Shown here: positions 55,496 to 64,000 of the stretch, piece by piece
Numbering within the stretch: the stretch's first letter is position 1
How the letters are laid out: the number at the start of each line of letters is the position of its first letter
Assembly: GCA_041395565.1 (NCBI GenBank)
Contig: JAWLAI010000004.1
Span: forward strand, 62,001-126,000
Source: Pseudomonadota bacterium
Lineage (GTDB): Bacteria; Pseudomonadota; Gammaproteobacteria; UBA9214
Direction: 5' to 3'
DNA: 64,000 bases
Program-made: the position numbers and the translations under genes
Notes under the pieces: model-generated
The model's database searches: none
What the model saw: the letters and a program-made list of their open reading frames with translations, nothing else
Told to the model about the DNA's origin: nothing

Positions 55496-56323
55496 ATGAG
55501 CTTTGATTTCCCGACGTTACTGGTGGCCGCGACCCTGTTCACGGGCGTCGTCTGGGCCGTGGATGTGCTGCTGTTCGCGCCGCGCCGGCGCGCCCGGGCG
55601 GCGGCGCTGGTCGCGGCCGGCACCAGGGAGGAGGGCGACGAGGTCAGGCTCGCGCTGCGCGAACCGACGCTGGTCGAGTACTGCAAATCGTTCTTTCCGG
55701 TCATCCTTGCGGTGTTGCTGCTGCGGTCGTTCCTGGTGGAACCGTTCCGGATCCCTTCCGGCTCGATGATGCCGACGCTGCTGGTGGGCGATTTCATCCT
55801 GGTCAACAAGTTCGCCTATGGCATCCGTCTGCCGGTGCTCGACACCAAGGTCATCGAGGTGGGCGAGCCGCAGCGCGGCGACGTGGTGGTCTTCCGCTAT
55901 CCGAAGGATCCCACGGTCGACTACATCAAGCGGGTCGTGGGCCTGCCCGGCGACAGGATTGGCTACTACAACAAGGTCGTTTACATTAACGGCGAACCGG
56001 CCGGACAGGTGCCTGCGGGGGTCTACATCGGCAGCGGTTCAGGGGTGTCCATGTCCGGTGCGAGCAAGCGCAGGGAGCAACTCGGGGAGGTGCAGCACGA
56101 CATCCTGGTCATGCCGCGTACGCCCGGCCTCGAGGGTGAATTCACGGTGGCTGCGAACGAATACTTCGTCATGGGCGACAATCGCGACAACAGCAATGAC
56201 AGCCGCTACTGGGGCACGGTGCCGGAAGGCAACCTGGTCGGCAAGGCATTTCGTATCTGGATGAACTGGGACAGCGCGGGCGGCGGCATCGACCTGGACC
56301 GGATCGGCGACAAAATTCAATAG
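55496..56323 (+). CDS. lepB: Signal peptidase I
   Basis: An inner-membrane protease of 275 residues that removes signal peptides. Two membrane helices lie at the N-terminus. The catalytic serine is in [12 protein letters not shown] near residue 92 and the lysine in [14 protein letters not shown] near residue 147. [15 protein letters not shown] is the family box E. The ATG at 55496 is chosen over one five codons upstream for its GGAAGG spacing. Confidence 0.97.
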   Translation: MSFDFPTLLVAATLFTGVVWAVDVLLFAPRRRARAAALVAAGTREEGDEVRLALREPTLVEYCKSFFPVILAVLLLRSFLVEPFRIPSGSMMPTLLVGDFILVNKFAYGIRLPVLDTKVIEVGEPQRGDVVVFRYPKDPTVDYIKRVVGLPGDRIGYYNKVVYINGEPAGQVPAGVYIGSGSGVSMSGASKRREQLGEVQHDILVMPRTPGLEGEFTVAANEYFVMGDNRDNSNDSRYWGTVPEGNLVGKAFRIWMNWDSAGGGIDLDRIGDKIQ

Positions 56324-56343
56324 GCACAGATGAGGGGATGACT

Positions 56344-56712
56344 ATGCGTTCACTGATACGGCAGAGGGGTATGACGGGCATCGGCTGGCTGATCGTGCTC
56401 GGCCTGATCGGCTTTTTCGTGCTGATTACCCTCAAGATGGTCCCTTCCTACCTCGAGTACTACAAGATCGTGTCGACGCTGGAGTCGCTGGAGGAGGAAT
56501 CCGGCTTCAGTTCGCCGGCCGAGATCAGGGACCTGCTCGGACGCCGCTTCGATATCAGCTATGTCAACGTGATCCTGCCCAAGGACGTGAGCATCAAATC
56601 CTCCGGCCAGAATTACATCGTCCGCGCCCAGTACGATGCCGTGGAGCACCTGTTCGGCAACGTAGCCGTGGTGATGTCCTTCGACAAACAGGTACTGGTC
56701 CGCAAGCATTGA
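56344..56712 (+). CDS. DUF4845 membrane-anchored protein
   Basis: A protein of 122 residues with one N-terminal helix (about 12-30) whose RGMTGIGWLIVLGLIGFF resembles a prepilin-like segment. It regularly occurs between lepB and rnc. Function unknown. The start at 56344 has GGGG about seven bases upstream; an in-frame ATG two codons earlier is an alternative. The stop overlaps the rnc start. Confidence 0.85.
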   Translation: MRSLIRQRGMTGIGWLIVLGLIGFFVLITLKMVPSYLEYYKIVSTLESLEEESGFSSPAEIRDLLGRRFDISYVNVILPKDVSIKSSGQNYIVRAQYDAVEHLFGNVAVVMSFDKQVLVRKH

Positions 56713-57383
56713 TACAGTCACTGGAGCGGCTCGAACAGCGCCTGGGTTACACCTTCACCGACAGCGCGCTGTTCCAGCAGGCGCTCACCCATCGTAGCGC
56801 CGGCAGCAGGAACAACGAACGTCTGGAATTTCTCGGCGATGCCCTGCTCGGCAGCGTGATCGCCGGTGAGCTGTATCAGCGTTTTCCCGCAGCCAGCGAG
56901 GGGCGGCTGAGCCGTCTGCGCGCCACGCTGGTGAGGCGCGAGTCGCTGGCCGAGATCGCCCGCGGCCTGGAGCTCGGCCAGCACCTGCGGCTGGGGCCCG
57001 GCGAGCGCAAGAGCGGCGGGCACCGCCGCGATTCCATCACGTCAGACGCCCTGGAAGCCGTATTCGGTGCCATCTACCTGGACAGCGATTTCGCCACCTG
57101 CCGGCACTGCATCCTGACGCTGTTCGCAGCCAGGCTGCAGGGTCTGACCGAGACGGCTGTACTCAAGGATCCCAAGACGCGGCTGCAGGAATTCCTGCAG
57201 GCCCGGCGCCGGCCGCTGCCGTCCTACGACGTGCTCAGTATCACCGGCGAGGCGCATGCGCAGCTGTTCCGGGTGCAATGCGCTGTCGACGGTGATGCGC
57301 CGGCCGAGGGCGAGGGCGGCAGCCGCCGGCAGGCTGAGCAGGATGCCGCGGCACGGATGCTGGCGCGGCTGGAGTCGGCCTGA
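56709..57383 (+). CDS. rnc: Ribonuclease III
   Basis: A double-stranded RNA endonuclease of 224 residues. The catalytic signature NERLEFLGDALLG is near residue 37, and DALEAVFGAIYLD supplies the second acidic set. The C-terminal double-stranded RNA-binding domain starts near 150 (DPKTRLQEFLQ). It starts at a TTG overlapping the previous stop. era follows three bases after. Confidence 0.96.
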   Translation: MIQSLERLEQRLGYTFTDSALFQQALTHRSAGSRNNERLEFLGDALLGSVIAGELYQRFPAASEGRLSRLRATLVRRESLAEIARGLELGQHLRLGPGERKSGGHRRDSITSDALEAVFGAIYLDSDFATCRHCILTLFAARLQGLTETAVLKDPKTRLQEFLQARRRPLPSYDVLSITGEAHAQLFRVQCAVDGDAPAEGEGGSRRQAEQDAAARMLARLESA

Positions 57384-57386
57384 ACC

Positions 57387-58286
57387 ATGACCGGGGAATT
57401 CCATTGCGGCTATATCGCGCTGATCGGCCGGCCCAACGTCGGCAAGTCCACGCTGCTGAACCGGATTCTGGGGCAGAAGATCAGCATCACCTCGCGCCGT
57501 CCGCAGACCACGCGCCACAGTATACTCGGCATCAAGACCGTGGCGCATGCGCAACTGATCTATGTCGATACCCCCGGTATCCACGACTATGCCGGACGCG
57601 CCATGAACCGGCATCTGAACCGTACTGCCAGCACGGTCCTGCAGGACGTCGACGTCGTGGTCTTCGTCGTCGAGGCCGGCCGCTGGTTGCCCGACGACGA
57701 GCTGGTGCTGAAAAAACTCGCGGGCCTGGGCGCCCCGGTCATCGTCGCCGTCAACAAGATCGACCGGCTGCCGGACCGTGCCTTGTTGCTGCCGGAGCTG
57801 GAAGCGCTCTCGTGGCGGCACGATTTCGCCGCGATCATCCCGGTCTCGGCCGCCAAGGGCACCAATATCGCGGCGCTGGAAGCTGCCATCGAGGCGCGTC
57901 TGCCTGTCGGGGCGCCCTATTACCCGGAAGATCAGGTCACCGACCGGTCGGAGCGTTTCCTGGTCGCCGAACTGATCCGCGAAAAACTGTTCCGCAAGCT
58001 CGCCCGCGAACTGCCCTACGGCCTGACGGTGGAAGTGGAGGCATTCCGGCGCGAGGCCCGCGTCACCCATATCCATGCGCTGATCTGGGTGGAGCGGCAG
58101 AGCCAGAAATCGATCGTCATCGGCCGCCAGGGCGCGCTGCTCAAGGAGGTCGGCCAGCAGGCCCGCCGCGACATCGAGGCGCTGCTCGACACGCAGGTGA
58201 ACCTGAAGCTGTGGGTCAAGGTGAAGGAGGGCTGGGCCGACGACGAGCGCGCGCTGCACAGCCTTGGCTACAATCAGGACGGCTGA
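57387..58286 (+). CDS. era: GTPase Era
   Basis: A ribosome-assembly GTPase of 299 residues. It has the G1 motif GRPNVGKST, DTPGIHDYAGRAMN for G3, NKIDRLP for G4, and a C-terminal KH domain with ERQSQKSIVIGRQGALLKEVG that binds 16S rRNA. It lies between rnc and recO. Confidence 0.97.
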   Translation: MTGEFHCGYIALIGRPNVGKSTLLNRILGQKISITSRRPQTTRHSILGIKTVAHAQLIYVDTPGIHDYAGRAMNRHLNRTASTVLQDVDVVVFVVEAGRWLPDDELVLKKLAGLGAPVIVAVNKIDRLPDRALLLPELEALSWRHDFAAIIPVSAAKGTNIAALEAAIEARLPVGAPYYPEDQVTDRSERFLVAELIREKLFRKLARELPYGLTVEVEAFRREARVTHIHALIWVERQSQKSIVIGRQGALLKEVGQQARRDIEALLDTQVNLKLWVKVKEGWADDERALHSLGYNQDG

Positions 58287-58293
58287 TATCACC

Positions 58294-59052
58294 ATGACCG
58301 AGCGCATCAAGGTTTTGCTGGAACCCGCCTGGGTCCTGCACCATTATCCCTACCGTGATTCGAGCCTGCTGCTCGAGGTATTCAGCCGCACCTACGGACG
58401 GGTGGGACTGGTCGCGCGCGGCGCGCGTGCGGGCAAGGGGCGCTGGCGCAACCAGCTGCAGATCCTGCGGCCCCTGCTGCTGTCCTGGCAGCTGCACGGG
58501 GAACTCGGGACACTGATCGATGCGGAAGGCGTACCGGGGCAGCAGGCCTGGTCCGGTCGCCACGTGCTATGCGCCAGCTACCTGAACGAACTGCTGCTGC
58601 GCCTGACGACGCGGCACGACCCGCACCCGGCGCTGTTCGATGCCTATCAGCTGGCACTGAACCGGCTGGCGCTGCACGAGGAACAGGCGCTGCGCTGCTT
58701 CGAGAAACACCTGCTGGCGGCGCTCGGTTACGGTCTGCTACTCGATCATGACGTGTCCAGCGGTACGCCGGTCGATGCGGCGGCCTGCTACGAATACCTG
58801 CTCGAGCGCGGCCCGGTGCGGCGCGAGTCACCGGCCGGCGACGGGATCTACCTGCACGGTGCCAGCCTGCTGGCGTTACACGCCGAGGCGCTGGAGGACG
58901 TGCGGGCATGCCGGGAGGTGAAGGCGCTGACCCGCGCGGCGCTGGACCTGTATCTCGGCGCCCGGCCGTTGAAGACACGCGCCGTGTTGCGGCAGCTGGC
59001 GTCACTGGCACGACCGACTGCGCGCAGTACCGGTCCGGCACCGCAAACCTGA
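58294..59052 (+). CDS. recO: DNA repair protein RecO
   Basis: Recombination mediator of 252 residues that loads RecA with RecR. The N-terminal OB-fold has [34 protein letters not shown], and the helical C-terminal part contains the cysteine found in some members. It stands eight bases after era. The ATG at 58294 is chosen for its position after the era stop. Confidence 0.94.
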   Translation: MTERIKVLLEPAWVLHHYPYRDSSLLLEVFSRTYGRVGLVARGARAGKGRWRNQLQILRPLLLSWQLHGELGTLIDAEGVPGQQAWSGRHVLCASYLNELLLRLTTRHDPHPALFDAYQLALNRLALHEEQALRCFEKHLLAALGYGLLLDHDVSSGTPVDAAACYEYLLERGPVRRESPAGDGIYLHGASLLALHAEALEDVRACREVKALTRAALDLYLGARPLKTRAVLRQLASLARPTARSTGPAPQT

Positions 59053-59068
59053 GAGGAGTCTGTTCGGC

Positions 59069-59791
59069 ATGCATTTGGGCGTCAACATCGATCACGTCGC
59101 CACCCTGCGGCAGGCGCGTGGCACTGCGTATCCGGATCCCGTCGAAGCGGCACGCGTGGCCGAGGAGGCAGGGGCGGACAGCATTACGCTGCACCTGCGC
59201 GAGGACCGGCGCCACATCCAGGAGCGGGACGTGATCCTGCTGAAGGATCTGCTCGTTACGCGCATGAACCTGGAGATGGCCGTGACCGAGGAGATGCTGG
59301 CATTCGCCTCCCGGATCCGGCCGGCCGATTGCTGCCTGGTACCGGAACGGCGCGAGGAGCTGACGACCGAAGGCGGCCTGGACGTGGCGGGTCAGCTGCC
59401 GCGGGTGCGCGATGCCTGTGCCCGGCTGGCGGCGTCCGGCGTCCGGGTGTCGCTGTTCATCGATGCGGATCCCGCGCAGGTCGCCGCCGCTGCCGAGTGC
59501 GGCGCACCCTGTATCGAGATACATACCGGGCATTACGCCGATGCCGTCGATGCGCCGGCACAGGCGGCGGAATTCGCGCGCATCGAGGCCGCCGTGGCGC
59601 AGGGTGTCAGCGCCGGTCTGATCGTGCACGCCGGCCACGGCCTGCACTATGGCAACGTCCAGCGCATTGCCGCGCTCACCGACGTACGCGAACTCAACAT
59701 CGGCCACGCGATCGTCGCCCGAGCGCTGTTCACCGGCCTGTCCGCCGCGGTGGCGGAGATGAAGTCGCTGATGTTGCAGGCGCGCTGCTGA
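59069..59791 (+). CDS. pdxJ: Pyridoxine 5'-phosphate synthase
   Basis: Makes the pyridoxine ring from 3-amino-2-oxopropyl phosphate and deoxyxylulose phosphate. The 240-residue TIM barrel has [16 protein letters not shown] at the start, [14 protein letters not shown], and [12 protein letters not shown]. It closes the rpoE-to-pdxJ run, and its 3' end overlaps that of the convergent HPt gene by 62 bases. Confidence 0.97.
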   Translation: MHLGVNIDHVATLRQARGTAYPDPVEAARVAEEAGADSITLHLREDRRHIQERDVILLKDLLVTRMNLEMAVTEEMLAFASRIRPADCCLVPERREELTTEGGLDVAGQLPRVRDACARLAASGVRVSLFIDADPAQVAAAAECGAPCIEIHTGHYADAVDAPAQAAEFARIEAAVAQGVSAGLIVHAGHGLHYGNVQRIAALTDVRELNIGHAIVARALFTGLSAAVAEMKSLMLQARC

Positions 59792-60272
59792 GGGGCCGGG
59801 GCACGGCGGACGTCGTCTTCAGTGCTTCCACCGCTGTACCGCTGTTACGCAGGGTGCTGTCGATGGCCCGGAGTGCACGGTGGTAGCAGTCATCGATGCT
59901 CCGTCTGTCACCCGCCCTGAGCGCATGGCGCAATTCACGCAGGCCCTGATCCAGTTCCTCGGCTTCGCAGTAGGCGGCGGCCCCGAGGATCTGGTGCACG
60001 CAGTCACGCAGGCGGCGCTGGTCGCCACTGGCACGGGCCTCGACCAGCATGCTGCGTTGCAGCGGCAGTTCCAGCAGCAAGCGGGCAAACAGCTCGCGCG
60101 GGAATTCCCGTGCCAGGGTATCGATATGCACATCCTCCGGCGCGCAGCCGGGCGCTGTGCGCACGGCTGTTCCGGTGTCCGGCCGGTCGTGCACGATGCG
60201 GCACGCAGGGCGTCGCCAGCTGGCACGCAAGTCCCGGAGCAGGTCGATCACTTCCTCGTACAGGGTCTTCAT
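59730..60272 (-). CDS. Orphan HPt-domain protein
   Basis: A cytoplasmic protein of about 180 residues. The central-to-C-terminal part matches a histidine-containing phosphotransfer domain: [27 protein letters not shown], with phospho-accepting His93, close to the HPt of BarA-type hybrid kinases. Residues 1-85 are helical and not recognised. The start at 60272 is taken; an in-frame ATG 19 codons upstream is also possible. It overlaps pdxJ tail-to-tail by 62 bases. No receiver or kinase gene is adjacent, so the partner is unknown. Confidence 0.7.
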   Translation of the reverse strand: MKTLYEEVIDLLRDLRASWRRPACRIVHDRPDTGTAVRTAPGCAPEDVHIDTLAREFPRELFARLLLELPLQRSMLVEARASGDQRRLRDCVHQILGAAAYCEAEELDQGLRELRHALRAGDRRSIDDCYHRALRAIDSTLRNSGTAVEALKTTSAVPRPLSSAPATSATSSPPPRRTGR

Positions 60273-60455
60273 CTCGTTATCGGTATCGGGGTGGTGCGGC
60301 CGGTATGACACATGCCGGAGCAGCGGCATTACTTCCTGAGACTAGGCCATCCACGGCACCGACGCCAGGCACGGGTTGTCGGAATCTTCCGACTCCGCCT
60401 GCCAGTAACTGCCGGTTCTTGGGTATACTGTTCTCCCCCAGCGAGGAAGCGAGTG

Positions 60456-61346
60456 ATGGAATTCCCGACGATCGAAGCGACAATCGGCAACACGCCGCTG
60501 GTGCGGCTGCAGCGCCTGCCGGGTACGACCAGCAACACCGTATTGGTGAAACTCGAGGGCAACAATCCGGCCGGATCAGTGAAGGATCGTCCGGCGCTGA
60601 GCATGATTCGTCATGCCGAGGAACGCGGGGAAATTCAGCCGGGCGATACGCTGATCGAGGCGACCAGCGGCAATACCGGTATCGCCCTGGCCATGGCGGC
60701 GGCGATTCGCGGCTATCGCATGGTGCTGATCATGCCGGAGCACATGAGCGTGGAGCGGCGTGCGGTAATGAAGGCGTTCGGCGCGGAGATCGTGCTGGTG
60801 AGCCGGGAGGCGAGCATGGAGGGCGCGCGCGATCTGGCCAAGGACATGGAGGCGCGCGGCGCAGGCAAGGTACTCGACCAGTTCTCCAATCCCGATAATC
60901 CGCTCGCGCATTATGAGGGTACCGGTCCCGAGATCTGGCGCGATACCGGGGGCGGCGTGACACACTTCGTCAGTGCCATGGGCACCACCGGGACCATCAT
61001 GGGCACGTCGCGCTACCTCAAGGAGCGCAATCCCGCCATCGAGATCGTCGGCGTGACGCCTGCGGAGGGCTCCGCGATACCCGGTATTCGCCGCTGGCCG
61101 GAGGCCTATCTGCCCGCGATCTTCGATGCGGCGAGCGTCGACCGCACCATCGAGGTGACCCAGGCCGATGCCGAAGCAACCACGCTGGCGCTGGCCGCGC
61201 GCGAGGGTATCTTTGCCGGGATTTCCTCCGGTGGTGCGGTGGCCGCCGCCCTGTCACTGTCGCGGCAGGTCGAGGACGCGATCATCGTCGCCATCATCTG
61301 CGACCGCGGCGACCGCTATCTTTCCACCGGGGTGTTTCCCGACTGA
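60456..61346 (+). CDS. cysM: Cysteine synthase B
   Basis: A pyridoxal-phosphate enzyme of 296 residues that makes cysteine, and in the CysM type can also use thiosulfate to make S-sulfocysteine. PLP-binding lysine is in NPAGSVKDRPAL near residue 41, TSGNTG follows near 70, and GISSGGA near 260. The arginine-lysine-rich DRGDRYLSTGVF end is CysM-like. Use of thiosulfate would suit a thiosulfate oxidiser but is not shown. Confidence 0.92.
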   Translation: MEFPTIEATIGNTPLVRLQRLPGTTSNTVLVKLEGNNPAGSVKDRPALSMIRHAEERGEIQPGDTLIEATSGNTGIALAMAAAIRGYRMVLIMPEHMSVERRAVMKAFGAEIVLVSREASMEGARDLAKDMEARGAGKVLDQFSNPDNPLAHYEGTGPEIWRDTGGGVTHFVSAMGTTGTIMGTSRYLKERNPAIEIVGVTPAEGSAIPGIRRWPEAYLPAIFDAASVDRTIEVTQADAEATTLALAAREGIFAGISSGGAVAAALSLSRQVEDAIIVAIICDRGDRYLSTGVFPD

Positions 61347-63431
61347 ATGCGCATGCCCGGTGCACGGGTCGTCGTCGCCGCGTGCGCGGCGCTGGGTCTG
61401 CTGGCGGTCGCGATCGGTCCCGGGTATGCACTCGACACGGCCGCGCTGCGCCTCGGTCGTGTGGCCGGGTCGGGCTGGGCGCTCGATGACGTGATGCTGC
61501 ACGCCGACTGGCCGCAGTCCGGACAGTCCGGCATGGCGCTGACCGCGGCGCGGGCCGAGTTGCCGCAACCCCTCGGCACGCTGCGTGCCGTCACGCTGTC
61601 CTGTCCGGATCTCCGCTTCGATACCGGCGGCATCCGCTGTGCGGCCGGCACCCTGGTTGGAGATTCCTCGCAACTGGGTCACCAGCAGCTCGCGACCAGT
61701 TTCCGATACCAGCAGGACACGGGACGGCTCGAACTCGAGCTGCGCGGGATCCGTTATCTGGAGGGGCGGCTGTCGCTGACGGCCGCTTATGATGACGGTG
61801 ACTGGTCGATCGTGCTGGACGGCCGGCAGCTGTCGCTGCAGCAAGCCAGCCGGCTGGCCGCTACGCTGGATGCTGCCGTCCCGGTGCTGGAGGGTGACGG
61901 TCGGCTCACGCTGACTGCGAGCATGCGCGGTCGCGGCAGCGCGCTGGCGCAGGCCACTATCGAGGCCCGGGTACAGGGTGCGGCGATATCCAACGCCGCC
62001 GGCAGTATCGCCGGGGAAGACGTTGACCTGAGCGTCACGCTGCAGGCCAGCACGATCACGGCGGGCTGGCGGGTGCTCGCGCGCGCGCGTGCCGAGCGCG
62101 GCGGCTTTTATGCGGAGCCGGTCTATGTCGCCATTGCAGGGCAGCCGGTGACGGTCTCGGCACGGCTGGACTGGCTGACACGGCACAAGGAGCTGGTGCT
62201 GCGCGAGCTCGAATACCAGCACCCTGCATGTGTGCGCCTGAATGCGCACGGCCGGATCGGATTCGCGGCGGCGCCCACGATCAGCGCACTGCGGATCGAT
62301 GTGCGCGAGGCGGCGCTGGGGCCGCTGTACAGCAGCTACCTGCAGCCCTGGCTCAGCGGAACGCCGGCCGGGCGCCTGACGGCGGCCGGCGCCCTGTCCG
62401 GCCAGCTGGAACTGCGCGACAATGCCGCCGTCGCGGCAAGCGTGCGTTTGCAGGATGTGGATCTGGACGACCAGGATGCCAGATTCGGCTTCACGGGCCT
62501 GGCGGGCAACCTGGACTGGTCGGCGGGACGGAACCCGGAGTACAGCGAGCTGTCCTGGACCGGTGGGCATGTCTATCGCATCGCGCTGGGGCCAGCCCGG
62601 ATCGAGACCGAATCGAGCGGCAATACCGTGCACCTCGTCCGCTCGACCCAGATACCGGTGCTGGACGGCTTGCTGCAACTCGATAGTTTCGATCTTGCCG
62701 CCGAGACGGGACAGCCGCTGCGCTGGCAGGTGGACGGCCTGCTCACACCGATCTCAATGCAGCAGCTGACCGCCGCCCTGGGCTGGCCGGAGTTCGGCGG
62801 CAAGCTGTCGGGGGTTATTCCCGCGGTACGTTACGACGGCGGCAGCCTGGTCGTGGGCGGTGTGTTGCTGGTACGGGTGTTCGACGGTGTGGTCACCCTG
62901 CGCGACCTCAGGCTCGACAGCCCGCTGGGGCTGGTGCCGCGACTGCAGGTCGATGCGCACATCGACAACATCGATCTGGAACAGCTCACCCGTACCTTCG
63001 CGTTCGGTCGCATCGAGGGTCGCCTGGACGGCAGCATCGAGGGTCTGCGTATGGAATCCTGGCGGCCGGTGGCATTCGATGCCGACTTCGCCACGCCTGA
63101 GGACGACAGGTCACGGCACCGCATCAGCCAGAAGGCGGTGGACACGATCTCCAATATCGGCGGGGGTGGGGTCGGCGGCGCGCTGTCGCGCAGCTTTCTG
63201 CGTTTTCTGGAGGACTTCCCGTACGACCGGCTCGGGATCCGCTGCCGGCTGGAGAACGGCATCTGCCAGATGGGCGGGGTGGAGCCGGCGGAGCAGGGCT
63301 ATTACCTGGTCAAGGGCCGATTTATACCGCCGCGCCTGGATGTGATCGGCTATGCGGATCGGGTCGACTGGGACGGCCTGGTGGCGCAGATCATCGCGGT
63401 CACCGGGCAGCAGAATGTTGTCGTACAATGA
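61347..63431 (+). CDS. YdbH-like AsmA-type envelope protein
   Basis: A 694-residue protein with an N-terminal membrane helix (about 6-26), then a long beta-rich periplasmic domain. The C-terminal region, with RLDGSIEGLRMESWRPVAFDADFATP and ISQKAVDTISNIGG, matches YdbH of E. coli, an AsmA-like bridge proposed to move phospholipids between membranes. It is followed by a DUF1318 lipoprotein gene, reproducing the ydbH-ynbE-ydbL neighbourhood. Confidence 0.82.
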   Translation: MRMPGARVVVAACAALGLLAVAIGPGYALDTAALRLGRVAGSGWALDDVMLHADWPQSGQSGMALTAARAELPQPLGTLRAVTLSCPDLRFDTGGIRCAAGTLVGDSSQLGHQQLATSFRYQQDTGRLELELRGIRYLEGRLSLTAAYDDGDWSIVLDGRQLSLQQASRLAATLDAAVPVLEGDGRLTLTASMRGRGSALAQATIEARVQGAAISNAAGSIAGEDVDLSVTLQASTITAGWRVLARARAERGGFYAEPVYVAIAGQPVTVSARLDWLTRHKELVLRELEYQHPACVRLNAHGRIGFAAAPTISALRIDVREAALGPLYSSYLQPWLSGTPAGRLTAAGALSGQLELRDNAAVAASVRLQDVDLDDQDARFGFTGLAGNLDWSAGRNPEYSELSWTGGHVYRIALGPARIETESSGNTVHLVRSTQIPVLDGLLQLDSFDLAAETGQPLRWQVDGLLTPISMQQLTAALGWPEFGGKLSGVIPAVRYDGGSLVVGGVLLVRVFDGVVTLRDLRLDSPLGLVPRLQVDAHIDNIDLEQLTRTFAFGRIEGRLDGSIEGLRMESWRPVAFDADFATPEDDRSRHRISQKAVDTISNIGGGGVGGALSRSFLRFLEDFPYDRLGIRCRLENGICQMGGVEPAEQGYYLVKGRFIPPRLDVIGYADRVDWDGLVAQIIAVTGQQNVVVQ

Positions 63432-63519
63432 CGGCGTGGGAGCGCTGCCGTGTTAACCTCCCGCTTGCCGTTCCGTTAGTCATTGTGAGCGTATACAGAA
63501 TCCACCGAGAGGTATGGCC

Positions 63520-64000
63520 ATGAGCGCACTGCGTGCCCCGATGTCACTGTTGCTGCTGCTGTTCGTCACCGCCTGCGTCACCATCAATGTGTATTTCCCG
63601 GCCGAGGCGGCGGAAAAGGCGGCTGACCGGATCATCAAGGATGTCTACGGATCCACACCGCCGGCCGCGCCGCAACAGACGCCCGTGGAACCGCAGCCGC
63701 AGTCACGGCTCGAATCCCCGGACATGGTGCCGGCGGCACTGGCAGCGGTACTGGACTGGCTGGTGACTCCGGCCCAGGCCGGCGCGGATCTCTCGGTCAA
63801 CACGCCGGCAATCCGCCAGCTGACGGCGAGTATGGAAGCGCGCCACCGCACCCTGGCACCGTACTACGCCACCGGCGCGATCGGTATGACGCAGGACGGA
63901 CAGATCGAACTGCGTGACCAGAAGCTGGTGCCGCTGGCGGAACGCAACACCGTCCGCAACCTGGTGGCGGAAGAGAACCGTGACCGCAGCGCCCTGTATG
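63520..64000 (+). CDS. DUF1318 (YdbL-like) lipoprotein, cut by right edge
   Basis: The reading frame runs off the window after 160 codons. The start at 63520 has GAGAGG seven bases upstream; an ATG two codons earlier (63514) is possible. The signal ends in a lipobox (VTAC, Cys19), then TINVYFPAEAAEKAADRIIKDVYG. A proline/glutamine-rich linker follows, and from about residue 85 the DUF1318 domain begins (IRQLTASMEARHRTLAPYYATGAIGM). In E. coli the lipoprotein YnbE and the DUF1318 protein YdbL are separate, so here the two functions may sit on one chain. Confidence 0.8.
   Translation, partial: MSALRAPMSLLLLLFVTACVTINVYFPAEAAEKAADRIIKDVYGSTPPAAPQQTPVEPQPQSRLESPDMVPAALAAVLDWLVTPAQAGADLSVNTPAIRQLTASMEARHRTLAPYYATGAIGMTQDGQIELRDQKLVPLAERNTVRNLVAEENRDRSALY

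Overview
The window reads as chromosome of a GC-rich, sulfur-oxidising gammaproteobacterium. The evidence is a Sox thiosulfate-oxidation locus, a TusA-type sulfur carrier, an Rnf complex followed by nth, and the gammaproteobacterial gene orders nadB/rpoE-rseABC-mucD-lepA-lepB-rnc-era-recO-pdxJ and purN-purM-DUF2066-CDP-alcohol transferase-hda. A Chromatiales-like lineage is my inference from gene content. I saw no rRNA, tRNA, CRISPR array, integrase, transposase or phage gene. Two palindromic repeat elements and one apparent frameshift are the main signs of genome wear.

Layout. 1-5 kb: soxB (cut by the left edge) converges on soxK-X-Y-Z-A, with a small membrane-protein gene between. No soxCD is present in the window. 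5-10 kb: bepA, tusA and two head-to-head FadL-type outer-membrane channels. 10-16 kb: a nitrilase-family hydrolase, a frameshifted LoiP-like protease, an EamA transporter, an unknown membrane protein, slyX and purT. 15.9-18.4 kb: a ferritin-like di-iron protein on the minus strand, then three tightly coupled genes for exported proteins (SRPBCC, unknown, TlpA thioredoxin). 18.4-21.2 kb: a complete hvfA-hvfB-hvfC-doxX locus whose precursor peptide carries eight EGKCG motifs. This is a copper-related modified-peptide (RiPP) system and the most notable content of the window. 21.3-27.3 kb: rnfABCDGE and nth. 27.4-31.5 kb: metG and apbC divergent, then dcd behind a REP-type inverted repeat.

31.6-39 kb is accessory: a histidine-kinase-like protein with eroded ATP-binding motifs, a phospholipase-A2-like secreted protein, a CBS protein, hydrolases and lipoproteins. 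39-49 kb: purN and purM, DUF2066, a CDP-alcohol phosphatidyltransferase, hda, wrbA, DUF2069, arsC, fumarase, a second TlpA protein, acylphosphatase and nadB. 49-60 kb: the sigma-E stress operon running into lepA-lepB-rnc-era-recO-pdxJ. 60-64 kb: a lone HPt-domain protein, cysM, and a YdbH-like plus DUF1318 pair cut by the right edge.

How the parts fit. Sox proteins oxidise thiosulfate in the periplasm, and without SoxCD the sulfane sulfur is likely handed to another route, with TusA as a plausible cytoplasmic carrier. Rnf couples ferredoxin/NADH chemistry to the ion gradient. The sigma-E operon, BepA, the LoiP remnant and MucD form an envelope quality-control set. The Hvf locus would buffer copper in the periplasm, which may matter to a cell rich in cytochromes and reactive sulfur.
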